Notes under the pieces: model-generated
Told to the model about the DNA's origin: nothing
Databases searched by the model: none
What the model saw: the letters and a program-made list of their open reading frames with translations, nothing else
Source: Bacteroidales bacterium
GTDB lineage: Bacteria; Bacteroidota; Bacteroidia; Bacteroidales; GCA-2748055
Assembly: GCA_029210585.1 (NCBI GenBank)
Contig: JARGFP010000024.1
Location: 1 to 64,000 of the forward strand
Length of the DNA: 64,000 bases
Direction: 5' to 3'
Shown here: piece after piece, positions 8,333 through 16,871 of the stretch
Numbering within the stretch: position 1 is the first letter of the stretch
Layout: the number at the start of each line of letters is the position of its first letter
Program-made: the position numbers and the translations under genes

Positions 8333-10324
8333 CTAACGCCTGATGACTTTCCTGACCATACTCACGTTGCTACCTGTAATTCTGAATAAATAGATGCCGG
8401 GAGCACAACTCCCCAAATCCACTATAGCAACCGGCTGGTTAAAATAATCCTCCATCACCACTGTTCCGTTACTGCTGTAAACTTTGATTGAAGCAGGATA
8501 TGGCAACTCAACCTTAACTGACCCGTTGGCAGGATTCGGATAGATTGAAATGTCAGTTTTGAAAAAATCCGGACCAGAGGAGGTTGTTCCTGCTTTCTGG
8601 CAGATAAACATCTGTTCGGTGTTCCCTGCATTCGATACAATATGCACCAGGTTGGTCCTGACTGTATCCGAGGTATTTTCAGAAAACTGAAAATCCAGCA
8701 TTTTACTGCCGGAACCGCTGGAAGGAGTCACCTGTAACCAGGCTGGGTCCTCAATGGTCAGCTGCCATGATCCATTACTGGTTACCTGCACTGAATCATT
8801 GTTGCCGGCTGAATGTTCAAATACGATATTATTTTGTGAAACGGACAAGATCTCCACAAATGGAGAGGCATACCATCTCTGGCAATCATGATTTGTATTC
8901 GGGAAAAGCTTGATCTGGTAGTCTGCTACATAAGCAAAGGGAATCTCCATAAGCCCGTTCTTGTTTGAAGGATATACCAGTAATTTTCCATTGGGAGACT
9001 GTACCAACCTGAACTTTTGGTGGATCGCATCTGTATAGTTGTTGGTGACCCTGAGAATTTCGTTGTTATCGTTACCAGCGGCTTCAAGGTACATGCTGTG
9101 ATCAGCATAATTCCTGATGGTATACTCCCCGGTGCCCAGCGGTGTGAATAACCACCTCTGCGTATAATGGGAAATATTTTCATTGTACTGGAACAACACA
9201 TTCCCGCTGGCGGTATTCTGATTCTTCAGGTCCATCACCTTCCCGCTGTTGACATTTTCCAGGGTATAATACCCTTCCCCGAGAAAATCAAAGGAAATGA
9301 ACGGCCAGCCATCCTCCCCCCATTCGAGCAGGGCAAGTCCCAGTGTTGGACCGCCCATGAAATTTGCTTCCGCACTGGGATAATACCCCAGGGGATCGTA
9401 GTAATGAAACGTAACATAATCGACACCATTTTCCCTGTATAATCCAAAGTGCCCGGGACCAAAATACCGGTCCTCCAGTCCCCGGCTGTCGTCGTGCCTG
9501 AAAACAACTGTTCCCCCGCTGGGCGCTGACAGCACACGCATGGCTTTCCCATTCTTGTCGCGGTAAGGACCGAGAATATTTTCCGATCGCCCCATCACCA
9601 TATAGTAACTGCTTGCGATCCCATTGCAACAACCTCCCTTGTTATAGAACAAATAATAGTATCCATCGCGGTATACCAGCGCACCCCCTTCACCCTCACC
9701 GTACCAACCTGACCCGGTATACGAATTGGCAATGGAGGTCCTGCTGCCGGACCTGGGTTTCCCTGTCACAGAATCCAGCTCCGTTACAACGATGCCGTCC
9801 TTGTTGAACGACCCGTAGGTCAGCCAGATCTTTCCATCATGACCGCGCATCACGGCCGGATCGATCGCATTGATGTCGCCCCCGCTGGAATAGATCCCGA
9901 TGTCTCCCTGGTCCACCCATGCATATTCAGGATCGGCCGGATCCAAAGTTTTGTTGACCACCACACCAATGCATGAATTCATGGTACCCCATACAGAGCA
10001 TGAATAATAGAGATAGTATTGGTTGTTCATATAGATGATATCAGGCGCCCAGAAAAAACCATCGAACTGGTCGGTAGCGGTTTTTGCATACTGAAGAATC
10101 CACGATGGAAATTCTCCTGCAGCAAAAGGTGTCGGTCCATTGGTCCACGTAAGCATGTCATTTGAATACATGGCATGAATACCATTGCCTGTGCCAAAGA
10201 TCCAGTAAGTGTTCTGATGTTTCACGATACCGGAAGGGTCATGGATTCCTGCGGGCCAGGACTGGGCAACACTGATCCCGTGTAACCCCAGGATAACGAA
10301 CAGCAGCAGTTTGTTTTTAAGCAT
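8333..10324 (-). CDS. Secreted GH43 arabinanase-like glycosidase with ricin-type lectin, BACON and T9SS domains
   Basis: The 663-residue protein starts with a signal peptide (cut near Ala20). A GH43 five-bladed propeller follows (about 22-345): the catalytic base is probably D29 in IHDPSGIV, AIDPAVMRGHDG supplies the second Asp, and YGEGEGGALVYRDG the acid Glu. Similarity is greatest to endo-arabinanase/arabinofuranosidase subfamilies. A ricin-B/CBM13-like domain (about 350-490) has QRW repeats, a BACON domain (about 495-577) includes WLQVTPSSGSG, and the end is a T9SS sorting domain (ISIYPNPANGSV). It should be surface-anchored and cut alpha-arabinan-type polymers. It points away from arsR and has its own upstream region. 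The exact substrate is inferred. Confidence 0.9.
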   Translation of the reverse strand: MLKNKLLLFVILGLHGISVAQSWPAGIHDPSGIVKHQNTYWIFGTGNGIHAMYSNDMLTWTNGPTPFAAGEFPSWILQYAKTATDQFDGFFWAPDIIYMNNQYYLYYSCSVWGTMNSCIGVVVNKTLDPADPEYAWVDQGDIGIYSSGGDINAIDPAVMRGHDGKIWLTYGSFNKDGIVVTELDSVTGKPRSGSRTSIANSYTGSGWYGEGEGGALVYRDGYYYLFYNKGGCCNGIASSYYMVMGRSENILGPYRDKNGKAMRVLSAPSGGTVVFRHDDSRGLEDRYFGPGHFGLYRENGVDYVTFHYYDPLGYYPSAEANFMGGPTLGLALLEWGEDGWPFISFDFLGEGYYTLENVNSGKVMDLKNQNTASGNVLFQYNENISHYTQRWLFTPLGTGEYTIRNYADHSMYLEAAGNDNNEILRVTNNYTDAIHQKFRLVQSPNGKLLVYPSNKNGLMEIPFAYVADYQIKLFPNTNHDCQRWYASPFVEILSVSQNNIVFEHSAGNNDSVQVTSNGSWQLTIEDPAWLQVTPSSGSGSKMLDFQFSENTSDTVRTNLVHIVSNAGNTEQMFICQKAGTTSSGPDFFKTDISIYPNPANGSVKVELPYPASIKVYSSNGTVVMEDYFNQPVAIVDLGSCAPGIYLFRITGSNVSMVRKVIRR

Positions 10325-10471
10325 GGATGCCTCTGAATATTTTCCGAAGGCACAAGATACACAGCTTTTCGATCCATCGGGGTCTATCCCGATGAAAAAA
10401 ACACCAGTTACCTGCCATCGGAGCGTATTGCATATGTTCCCAATTCAGCATATAATATTTTTTACCACCTG

Positions 10472-10507
10472 TTGCACAGTTAAAATATAGTTCGTATTTT
10501 TGCGAAC
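10472..10507 (+). promoter_or_regulatory. arsR promoter with overlapping ArsR operator
   Basis: TTG at 10472-10474 and TATTTTTG at 10495-10502 form a good Bacteroidetes sigma-ABfr promoter with a 20-bp spacer. The -7 element is bracketed by a perfect inverted repeat, GTTCG (10490-10494) and CGAAC (10503-10507), which makes it the spacer of the palindrome. A bound ArsR dimer would cover the -7 element. Metal(loid) binding would release it, the usual logic of ArsR autorepression. A matching site lies downstream of arsR. Confidence 0.75.
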
Positions 10508-10518
10508 AACGAAATGCC

Positions 10519-10818
10519 ATGATGGAAGTATACACTGTAATTACGGAGAAACAGAAAAAAACGGCGCGCTATGCGAAAGCAATGGGTCACCCTGTGCGGC
10601 TGTACGTGCTTCAGTTACTTTCGGAGCAAAGCTGCTGTTATAGCGGGGATCTTTCAGAAGTGCTGCCCATTGCAAAATCCACCCTGTCACAGCACCTGAA
10701 GGAATTGAAAGATGCGGGGCTTATCCAGGGAGAGATCGAAGCCCCAAAGATCAAATATTGCATCAACAAGGAAAACTGGAACGAGGCCCGGCTGCTGCTG
10801 GGAGATATCATTAAATAA
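10519..10818 (+). CDS. arsR: ArsR-family arsenic-responsive repressor
   Basis: This 99-residue winged-helix protein has the HTH segment IAKSTLSQHLKELKDAGLIQ (about 52-71) and a beta-wing. The cysteine pair in SEQSCCYSGDL sits just before the recognition region and is the likely As(III)/Sb(III) sensor. It should repress the operon until trivalent arsenic binds. Start choices are two adjacent ATGs (codons 1 and 2). It is the first gene of the arsenic operon, followed by a 179-bp gap that contains a second operator-like site. The family and the arsenic context are clear, and the operator pair supports autoregulation. Confidence 0.93.
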   Translation: MMEVYTVITEKQKKTARYAKAMGHPVRLYVLQLLSEQSCCYSGDLSEVLPIAKSTLSQHLKELKDAGLIQGEIEAPKIKYCINKENWNEARLLLGDIIK

Positions 10819-10835
10819 AATTTTTTGTATGTATT

Positions 10836-10852
10836 GTTCGGTATTCTGCGAA
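10836..10852 (+). promoter_or_regulatory. Second ArsR operator-like site upstream of the arsenic effector genes
   Basis: TTCG (10837-10840) and CGAA (10849-10852) are inverted and separated by 8 bases (GTATTCTG). This is the same arms-and-spacer geometry as the arsR promoter operator. It lies between arsR and the thioredoxin-like gene, within a gap long enough for its own promoter. It could separately repress the effector genes or act as a roadblock. The TATTCTG inside the spacer only loosely resembles a -7 element. Confidence 0.6.
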
Positions 10853-10997
10853 TTACGAACGTGTTTGGTGCAACAAAGTGGAAAAACTTTACAAACAGGA
10901 TGAAACACTGTAACCGGGATGGAGCATTACCACCGGGATTAAATCTAATAACAGGATAAATCTAAATATCAGGACAAAACCTTAATACAAAAACGAC

Positions 10998-11237
10998 ATG
11001 GAAATAAAAGTACTGGGTACCGGGTGCCCGAAATGCAAAACGCTTGAAAAATCAACCCGGAACGTGGTTGCTGAAATGGGAATTGAAGCCGATATCTCCA
11101 AGGAAGAAGACATCATGAAGATCATGGAATATGGGATCATGCATACGCCCGGACTGGTAATCAACGGGAAGGTAGTTGCATCCGGACGTCTTCCCTCATC
11201 AAAGGAAATTGAACAATTCATCACCCAAAACCAATAA
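10998..11237 (+). CDS. Small thioredoxin-fold redox protein of the arsenic operon
   Basis: The 79-residue protein has the glutaredoxin/MTH895-like opening KVLGTGCPKCKTLEKSTRNV with a CPKC active site near residues 10-13. The cis-Pro loop follows (IMHTPGLVINGKVVASGRLP). Such mini-thioredoxins often occur in Bacteroidetes ars operons, where they may supply electrons for arsenate reduction by ArsC or hold As(III) on the cysteine pair. It is cytoplasmic, with no signal. It ends 4 bp before arsF, so the two are co-transcribed. The family call is strong; the electron partner is inferred from context. Confidence 0.88.
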   Translation: MEIKVLGTGCPKCKTLEKSTRNVVAEMGIEADISKEEDIMKIMEYGIMHTPGLVINGKVVASGRLPSSKEIEQFITQNQ

Positions 11238-11241
11238 TACC

Positions 11242-11652
11242 ATGAAACATTTGCATCTCATCATTTTTGTGCTGCTGGCGCTGACCATGAACATTTCCTG
11301 TACCGGGCAATCAGGAGAGAAAAAGAACGCGGCCACGATCTCAGATCAGGGTCCGGTAGAGGTTTTCTATTTCCACAACACCCGCAGATGTGCAACCTGC
11401 AATGCTGTTGAGGATATCACCAAGGCTGCACTTGCTGAACATTTCGGCAATAAAATACCTTTTACCAGTTTCAACCTGGAAGAGACGGAAGGAAAAGAAA
11501 AAGCGGAAGAGATCGGGGTGGCGGGACAGACCCTGGTCATCGTCAAAGGCGAAACAAAAATCAACCTCACCAATGAGGGCTTTATGTATGCACGCAACAA
11601 CCCGGAGAAACTGGAAACACTGATAAAAGAGAAGATAGATCCGCTTTTGTGA
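11242..11652 (+). CDS. arsF: ArsF-family thioredoxin-like lipoprotein
   Basis: The 136-residue protein starts with a lipoprotein signal (LHLIIFVLLALTMNISC), so it should be anchored by Cys19. It has a thioredoxin-like fold with YFHNTRRCATCNAVE, a CATC pair near 50-53. This matches the ArsF family of Bacteroidetes ars operons, named after the Bacteroides vulgatus operon and annotated there as a nitrophenyl-arsenical nitroreductase subunit. A longer reading frame begins inside the thioredoxin gene, but the ATG four bases after its stop gives the signal peptide. It probably works in the periplasm with the adjacent ArsG-type membrane protein, which is truncated here. Confidence 0.87.
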   Translation: MKHLHLIIFVLLALTMNISCTGQSGEKKNAATISDQGPVEVFYFHNTRRCATCNAVEDITKAALAEHFGNKIPFTSFNLEETEGKEKAEEIGVAGQTLVIVKGETKINLTNEGFMYARNNPEKLETLIKEKIDPLL

Positions 11653-11712
11653 TCGCTTCATTTCGAATTGGTTCTATCCGTTTTCTCATGAATGTAAGCG
11701 AAATATCCTGAC

Positions 11713-12015
11713 ATGGAAGAATTTCTCAGCAATTTGGCCGGCAGCAGTTCTGTTCCGGTGGTGACCGCGTTTGTCCTGGGACTGCTCACTGCGATCAGCC
11801 CGTGCCCGATGGCCACCAACATTACTGCCATTGGATTTATCAGCAAGGATGTGGAGGACTGCCGCAGGGTGTTCATCAACGGGCTCGTATATACGGTCTC
11901 CGGGGCAGGCACACTCTACAACAGGGTGAAGACCTTCGAAGTATGGTTCCGCAGGGTAATCTCGATTGTATTTATCGGGGTGGGGATCTATTATATCGCT
12001 GTGATATGGTTTTGA
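11713..12015 (+). CDS. arsG: ArsG-family permease with a large internal deletion
   Basis: The 100-residue protein has the N-terminus of ArsG-type permeases, with TAFVLGLLTAISPCPMATNI (TM1 with the CP motif) and NGLVYTVS. It then jumps in frame to what is normally the C-terminus: YNRVKTFEVWFRRVISIVFI and the last helix GVGIYYIAVIWF. Full-length relatives are about 230 residues with six helices, so roughly 130 internal residues and four helices are missing. The junction falls at YTVSG, where the two ends of the missing part look alike. The remainder is unlikely to transport alone. It may be a deletion product, an assembly artefact, or a retained membrane partner of ArsF. Confidence 0.75.
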   Translation: MEEFLSNLAGSSSVPVVTAFVLGLLTAISPCPMATNITAIGFISKDVEDCRRVFINGLVYTVSGAGTLYNRVKTFEVWFRRVISIVFIGVGIYYIAVIWF

Positions 12016-12183
12016 AAATGAACAGCGTGGTTGGACGAACCGGATTTGATTAAAAATAGCGGTGACTATAAAACAGGAAAAAGCTGGAAGCCAGAAAAGG
12101 ATCGCAAGCACCTGGGAAGAACATAAAAAACCCGGAAGGAAAAAGAAAGATCAGCAGAACACTGCAAAATTAAACAAGACGCA

Positions 12184-13500
12184 ATGGAGTGGAAGAAGGA
12201 AATCAGGATACTGTTTTGGATCACAGTGGTTTTCGTGGCGGCATTTTTCATGCCCCTCGAAAGTGACAGGTTCCGTGAGGCGGTCATGGCGATGCTCGAC
12301 CTCACCAAATGGTATGCGCAGGAACATGTGATCCTGTGCCTGATCCCGGCATTTTTCATTGCGGGTGTCATCTCGGTATTTGTAAGCCAGGGAGCTGTGA
12401 TGAAATACTTCGGGGCGAAGGCAAAGAAATGGGTGGCCTATACGGTCGCCTCGGTATCCGGAACGATCCTGGCGGTCTGCAGTTGCACGATCCTTCCGCT
12501 GTTTTCAAGTATCCACAAGCGAGGTGCAGGACTGGGACCGGCCATTGCATTTCTCTATTCGGGCCCCGCGATCAATATCCTGGCCATCATTCTAACTGCC
12601 CGAATCCTGGGATTTGAAATGGGCGTAGCACGTATCATCGGGGCTGTGGTTTTTGCAGTTGTGATTGGCTCGGTCATGTCACTGATATACAGGAAAGAGG
12701 AAAACGCAAAAAAAGAGGAGCAGATCAATTTTCCGGAGATGCCTGAAAAACGACCGATGTGGCAGACGGCCGCACATTTTTTTATACTGGTACTGATCCT
12801 GGTCTTTGCCAACTGGGGAAAACCCGATGAAGGAGTATCCTCCGGCGGCTGGTACTGGATATGGGCCAACAAATGGTATATCACTGCTGCACTATCGGTA
12901 TTGCTTTCTCTTTCCCTGATCTATATTCTGAAGATCAACTGGCTGCACGTTACACTTGCTGTTATTGCAACAGCCGCTTCAGCATTCCTCAGCAACTCCC
13001 CCATGATCCCAATGATTGTGGGCATGGCTGCACTATCAATGATTACATTGATCGATAAAAAAGAACCAGAAAACAGGGAGTGGACCCTGGCATCTTGGGA
13101 TTTTGCCAAACAGATCATGCCCCTGCTGGCCATAGGTGTGCTTATTGCCGGATTCCTGCTCGGATCCACCCACGACGATACGGTCATGGCCGGGATCATT
13201 CCCAGTGAATGGATCGCCACGCTGGTGGGAGGAAATTCCCTGTTCTCCAACTTTTTTGCCTCCATTGTCGGGGCATTCATGTATTTTGCCACCCTCACGG
13301 AAGTCCCGATACTCCAGGGACTCATCGCTTCCGGGATGGGCAGGGGACCCGCGCTGGCACTGCTGCTGGCCGGACCATCACTTTCCCTTCCGAACATGCT
13401 GGTGATCAGGGGTGTGATCGGAACACAAAAAACACTCGTATACGTTGTGCTGGTGGTAATCATGGCCACCCTCAGCGGAATCTTTTATGGTATGCTATAA
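12184..13500 (+). CDS. ArsP/YraQ-family permease (DUF318), probable organoarsenical exporter
   Basis: This 438-residue membrane protein has about ten helices in two halves joined by a charged cytoplasmic loop (YRKEENAKKEEQIN, about 165-180). The first half carries TILAVCSCTILPLFSSIHKR, with the Cys pair typical of ArsP, and AIAFLYSGPAINILAIILTA. The second half repeats the pattern with TEVPILQGLIASGMGRGPAL and AGPSLSLPNMLVIRGV. ArsP proteins export trivalent methyl- and aromatic arsenicals. In an operon with arsM this fits removal of methylated products. The gene follows a 168-bp gap after the truncated arsG and precedes the ProC-like gene by 18 bp. YraQ homologues also occur outside arsenic loci, so the substrate is inferred. 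Confidence 0.85.
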   Translation: MEWKKEIRILFWITVVFVAAFFMPLESDRFREAVMAMLDLTKWYAQEHVILCLIPAFFIAGVISVFVSQGAVMKYFGAKAKKWVAYTVASVSGTILAVCSCTILPLFSSIHKRGAGLGPAIAFLYSGPAINILAIILTARILGFEMGVARIIGAVVFAVVIGSVMSLIYRKEENAKKEEQINFPEMPEKRPMWQTAAHFFILVLILVFANWGKPDEGVSSGGWYWIWANKWYITAALSVLLSLSLIYILKINWLHVTLAVIATAASAFLSNSPMIPMIVGMAALSMITLIDKKEPENREWTLASWDFAKQIMPLLAIGVLIAGFLLGSTHDDTVMAGIIPSEWIATLVGGNSLFSNFFASIVGAFMYFATLTEVPILQGLIASGMGRGPALALLLAGPSLSLPNMLVIRGVIGTQKTLVYVVLVVIMATLSGIFYGML

Positions 13501-13518
13501 CCCCAAAATCTATCAATT

Positions 13519-14292
13519 ATGAAAACACAACATCTTGGATTCATCGGCGGCGGAAGGGTAACACGCATCCTCCTCCAGGCCTTTCAAAACAAAAAGATTG
13601 AATTTGATTCAATTACCGTGTATGAACCCAACGGCGAAACTGCTGCCGGATTGAAAAAACGTTTTCCGGAAATTACATCCTCCGCTACGCCACAAGATTC
13701 AGCCGGCCAGGACATTGTTTTTCTCGCGGTCCATCCGCCGGTAATGATGGAAACACTGGGCAATATCAAAAATGCTGTTTCTGAAGATAACGTAATTATT
13801 TCCCTGGCTCCAAAAATACCCATCGCAAAGATGGAGGAGATGTTGCCGGCCAGGAGGATCGTTCGCATGATCCCCAACGCCACCTCCTTTATAAATAAGG
13901 GCTACAACCCTGTGACCTTTAATAATGCTTTTAGCCAGGAAGAGAAAAAGGTATTGATGAAAATGCTGAAGAAGGCCGGAAAAACCATGGAGGTTGAAGA
14001 GAAGATGCTCGAAGGCTATGCCATCGTATCGGCAATGCTTCCCACCTATTTTTGGTTCCAGTGGAAAAAGATGGAGGAGATCGCCGTGAAGACAGGATTT
14101 TCGGAAGCGGAAGCAAAAAAGGTGATTGGCGACACCCTCAAACGATCCCTGAAATTGTATTACAAATCTGAACTCTCCCCTGTAGAAGTGATCGACCTGA
14201 TCCCGGTCAAGCCGATCGGCGAACATGAAGCAGAAATCGAACAAATACTGGAAACGAAACTCCTGGGATTATACGAAAAAATCAAACCATGA
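13519..14292 (+). CDS. Pyrroline-5-carboxylate-reductase-like (ProC/F420-oxidoreductase fold) dehydrogenase in the ars operon
   Basis: The 257-residue protein starts with a Rossmann motif (LGFIGGGRVTRILLQAF) and continues with ProC-like signatures: IVFLAVHPPVMMETL, IISLAPKIPI and IVRMIPNATSFINKGYNPV. The ProC C-terminal substrate signature (the PGGTT segment) is not apparent; the matching region reads DTLKRSLKLYYKSELSPVEV. It may therefore not make proline. Its stop overlaps the arsC start (ATGA), so it is translationally coupled to arsenate reduction and methylation. It probably uses NAD(P)H. A role in reducing an arsenic-linked metabolite or supplying redox power is possible but not shown by the sequence. 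Confidence 0.8.
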   Translation: MKTQHLGFIGGGRVTRILLQAFQNKKIEFDSITVYEPNGETAAGLKKRFPEITSSATPQDSAGQDIVFLAVHPPVMMETLGNIKNAVSEDNVIISLAPKIPIAKMEEMLPARRIVRMIPNATSFINKGYNPVTFNNAFSQEEKKVLMKMLKKAGKTMEVEEKMLEGYAIVSAMLPTYFWFQWKKMEEIAVKTGFSEAEAKKVIGDTLKRSLKLYYKSELSPVEVIDLIPVKPIGEHEAEIEQILETKLLGLYEKIKP

Positions 14293-14714
14293 AAATTCTC
14301 ATCCTTTGTACCGGCAACAGTTGCCGCAGCCAGATGGCCCACGGATTCATGCAATCATTTGATTCCCGGCTCACCGTAAGATCCGCCGGCACGGAACCGG
14401 CCGGACAGGTCAATCCGAAAGCCGCAAAAGCAATGCTGGAAGAAGGCATCGATATCAGCAGTCACACACCCACCATGGTAAATGAATATATCGGGGAAGA
14501 CTGGGATTATGTGATTACCGTGTGTGACGATGCCAATGAAAAATGCCCGTTCTTCCCGGGGAAAGTGGAACACCGCCTGCACATGGGATTTGAGGATCCC
14601 TCCCATGCCACAGGAACTGAAGACTTTATCTGGAGCGAATTCATCCGGGTAAGGAATGAGATCAAAAAAGCATTCCACCAATTATATTCTGAACAAATAA
14701 AACCAGTGCTATGA
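14289..14714 (+). CDS. arsC: Arsenate reductase, thioredoxin-coupled (low-Mr phosphatase fold)
   Basis: The 141-residue protein opens with the P-loop LCTGNSCRSQMAHGF (Cys7, CX5R), the arsenate-binding and nucleophilic site. It has the redox pair Cys79 and Cys86 in VCDDANEKCPFFPG, and DPSHATGTEDF as the general-acid Asp loop. This is the three-cysteine relay of thioredoxin-dependent ArsC (Staphylococcus pI258 type), which reduces As(V) to As(III) for methylation or export. It overlaps the ProC-like gene before it and arsM after it by 4 bp each. The small thioredoxin of this operon is a plausible reductant. Confidence 0.95.
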   Translation: MKILILCTGNSCRSQMAHGFMQSFDSRLTVRSAGTEPAGQVNPKAAKAMLEEGIDISSHTPTMVNEYIGEDWDYVITVCDDANEKCPFFPGKVEHRLHMGFEDPSHATGTEDFIWSEFIRVRNEIKKAFHQLYSEQIKPVL

Positions 14715-15517
14715 AACCAGAAGAACTAAAATTAGTCGTGCAGGAGAAATACGGAGAGATCGCCTTGCAAACCAACAACAATAACGCAGCCTCCTGCTGT
14801 GGCAGCGGCAGCTGCTGTGGCGACATGGATTATACCGTATTCAGTAACGATTACTCCGGTTTGGAAGGCTATCAGCCTGATGCCGACCTGGGACTGGGAT
14901 GTGGGTTGCCCACAGAATTTGCCGGCATACAACAGGGTGATCATGTGCTCGACCTGGGTTCCGGTGCGGGAAACGACTGCTTCGTCGCACGCACGATTAC
15001 AGGAGCGGAGGGGCATGTAACCGGGCTCGACTTCACCGATGCCATGGTAAACAAGGCCCGGGAGAACCTGGCGAAGACCGGCTTCACGAACATTCGGTTT
15101 GTACAGGGCGATATCGAACAAATACCCCTGCCCGACAATGCATTCGATGTGGTGATCAGCAATTGTGTTTTGAACCTGGTGCCCGGCAAAGAAGTTGCCT
15201 TCAAAGAAATTTTCAGGGTGCTGAAGCCCGGGGGACATTTCTGTATCTCGGATATAGTGCTGCAAGGAAATCTGCCGGATGAAATCCGGGAAGCAGCTGA
15301 AATGTACGCCGGTTGCATATCCGGCGCCATCCAGAAGGAAGAATACCTCGATATCATTACCCGACTTGGATTCGTGGATGTGAATGTGCATATTGAAAAA
15401 CCGATCATGCTGCCGGATGACCTGCTGCAACAGTATATCGGGCCGGAAAATATCTCTGCATACCATTCAGGAAGTTTCGGGATCATCAGCATCACGGTCA
15501 ATGCATCCAAACCATAA
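14711..15517 (+). CDS. arsM: Arsenite S-adenosylmethionine methyltransferase
   Basis: The 268-residue protein is a class I methyltransferase with SAM-binding LDLGSGAGNDCFVA and the acidic GLDFTDAMVNKAREN. Arsenic-binding cysteines are in place: CCGSGSCCGD near residues 29-38, NCVLNLVPGKEV, and YAGCISGAIQKEEYL. ArsM turns As(III) into methylated and partly volatile arsenicals. Its ATG overlaps the arsC stop, so fresh As(III) and the methylase are made together. Methylated trivalent products are candidate substrates for the ArsP-like permease of the operon. Confidence 0.95.
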   Translation: MKPEELKLVVQEKYGEIALQTNNNNAASCCGSGSCCGDMDYTVFSNDYSGLEGYQPDADLGLGCGLPTEFAGIQQGDHVLDLGSGAGNDCFVARTITGAEGHVTGLDFTDAMVNKARENLAKTGFTNIRFVQGDIEQIPLPDNAFDVVISNCVLNLVPGKEVAFKEIFRVLKPGGHFCISDIVLQGNLPDEIREAAEMYAGCISGAIQKEEYLDIITRLGFVDVNVHIEKPIMLPDDLLQQYIGPENISAYHSGSFGIISITVNASKP

Positions 15518-15674
15518 AAATAAGATTTCCGGCGGGGTTTGGATGCTCCATAAAAGAACCTGGCATGAAAAAAGACCCATCGTAAAAGTGCATAAATTAA
15601 AATAACGGACCATCTGGAAATTTTATGCGCTGACAGGTGGCAATACCAATGCGATACAATTGTAAAATATCATT

Positions 15675-16709
15675 ATGAATACCAAGAAAAGAGAAATAGG
15701 GGCCTTTGAAAAATACCTTACCCTCTGGGTGGCGTTGTGTATTGCCGCAGGGATCGCGATCGGTCATTTTGCCGGTGACAGTATCAGCTTTCTGAGCAGC
15801 ATGGAGATCTACCACGTGAACATTCCCGTGGCCATTCTCATCTGGCTGATGATCTACCCGATGATGTTGCAAATAGATTTTATGAGTCTGAAGCATGTGG
15901 GAAAACGTCCGAAAGGATTGATCCTCACCCTGGTGGTCAACTGGTTGATCAAGCCTTTTACCATGGCGTTTTTCGCATGGATCTTCTTTTCGAAAATTTA
16001 CCAGGCCTGGATCAGTCCGGAGGAAGCGGGAGAATACATTGCCGGTGCCATCCTGCTCGGTGCTGCACCCTGCACTGCCATGGTATTTGTCTGGAGCTAC
16101 CTTACCAACGGCGATCCCAACTACACGCTGGTCCAGGTATCTATTAACGACCTGATCATACTGGTAGCCTTTGTTCCCATCGTCGGATTGTTGTTGGGAA
16201 TCACCGATGTGCAGATTCCATACGATACCCTGGTTGCAAGCGTGGTGGTATTCGTGGTGGTCCCGCTGCTGGCAGGGTACCTCACCAACCGCATCCTTAT
16301 TAAAAAACATGGGGCAACCTGGTTCAAAACAGCATTCCTGCCAAAATTAAAACCCGTATCCATCCTTGCATTGCTCACCACCCTGGTCCTGTTGTTCGCT
16401 TTCCAGGGAACCACCATCATCGACAAGCCGCTGATCATCCTGCTGGTGGCGATCCCCCTGGTCATCCAGACCTATTTTATCTTTTTCATCGCCTGGTTCG
16501 GCGGACGGTTCCTGAAACTGCCCCACGCCATCTGCGCCCCTGCCGCCATGATCGGTGCCAGCAACTTCTTTGAACTTGCCGTGGCCGTTGCCATTGCACT
16601 ATTTGGCCTGCAATCCCCCGCTGCCATGGTAACCGTGGTTGGTGTGCTGGTGGAAGTGCCTGTGATGCTGTCACTGGTTGCGCTCGCCAACCGGTGGAGA
16701 TATGCCTGA
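15675..16709 (+). CDS. acr3: ACR3-family arsenite efflux transporter
   Basis: The 344-residue protein has ten predicted helices and the ACR3 hallmark [20 protein letters not shown], which contains the conserved As(III)-binding Cys. [20 protein letters not shown] supplies the second core motif with its Glu. It exports arsenite using the proton gradient. The first helix region ([20 protein letters not shown]) and total length are normal. It is the last gene of the operon, 157 bp after arsM; I see no terminator hairpin in that gap or directly after the gene. Confidence 0.95.
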   Translation: MNTKKREIGAFEKYLTLWVALCIAAGIAIGHFAGDSISFLSSMEIYHVNIPVAILIWLMIYPMMLQIDFMSLKHVGKRPKGLILTLVVNWLIKPFTMAFFAWIFFSKIYQAWISPEEAGEYIAGAILLGAAPCTAMVFVWSYLTNGDPNYTLVQVSINDLIILVAFVPIVGLLLGITDVQIPYDTLVASVVVFVVVPLLAGYLTNRILIKKHGATWFKTAFLPKLKPVSILALLTTLVLLFAFQGTTIIDKPLIILLVAIPLVIQTYFIFFIAWFGGRFLKLPHAICAPAAMIGASNFFELAVAVAIALFGLQSPAAMVTVVGVLVEVPVMLSLVALANRWRYA

Positions 16710-16806
16710 ACCGATGGCAGTATGCGCAAACTGAACTCTCTGCCAGTATACGCTACGCATTTGGATGCCAGGCAAACCAAAACAGAATCATTCAATGCCG
16801 TTTCAA

Positions 16807-16838
16807 TTGGTAATCAAAATGAATAATAAGTATATTCG
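16807..16838 (+). promoter_or_regulatory. Likely promoter of the GH51-like gene
   Basis: TTG at 16807-16809 and TATATTCG at 16831-16838 are 21 bp apart. The second element differs from TAnnTTTG at one position. The start codon of the arabinofuranosidase-like gene follows 33 bp later. This suggests the gene is transcribed independently of the arsenic operon. Confidence 0.4.
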
Positions 16839-16871
16839 CATACAGTAATAAATACGCTAACTACCACTGCT

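Noticed and set aside
12062-12331. Basic frame overlapping the start of the ArsP-like permease.
   Set aside because: Out of frame with a clear membrane protein and composed of low-complexity basic residues.
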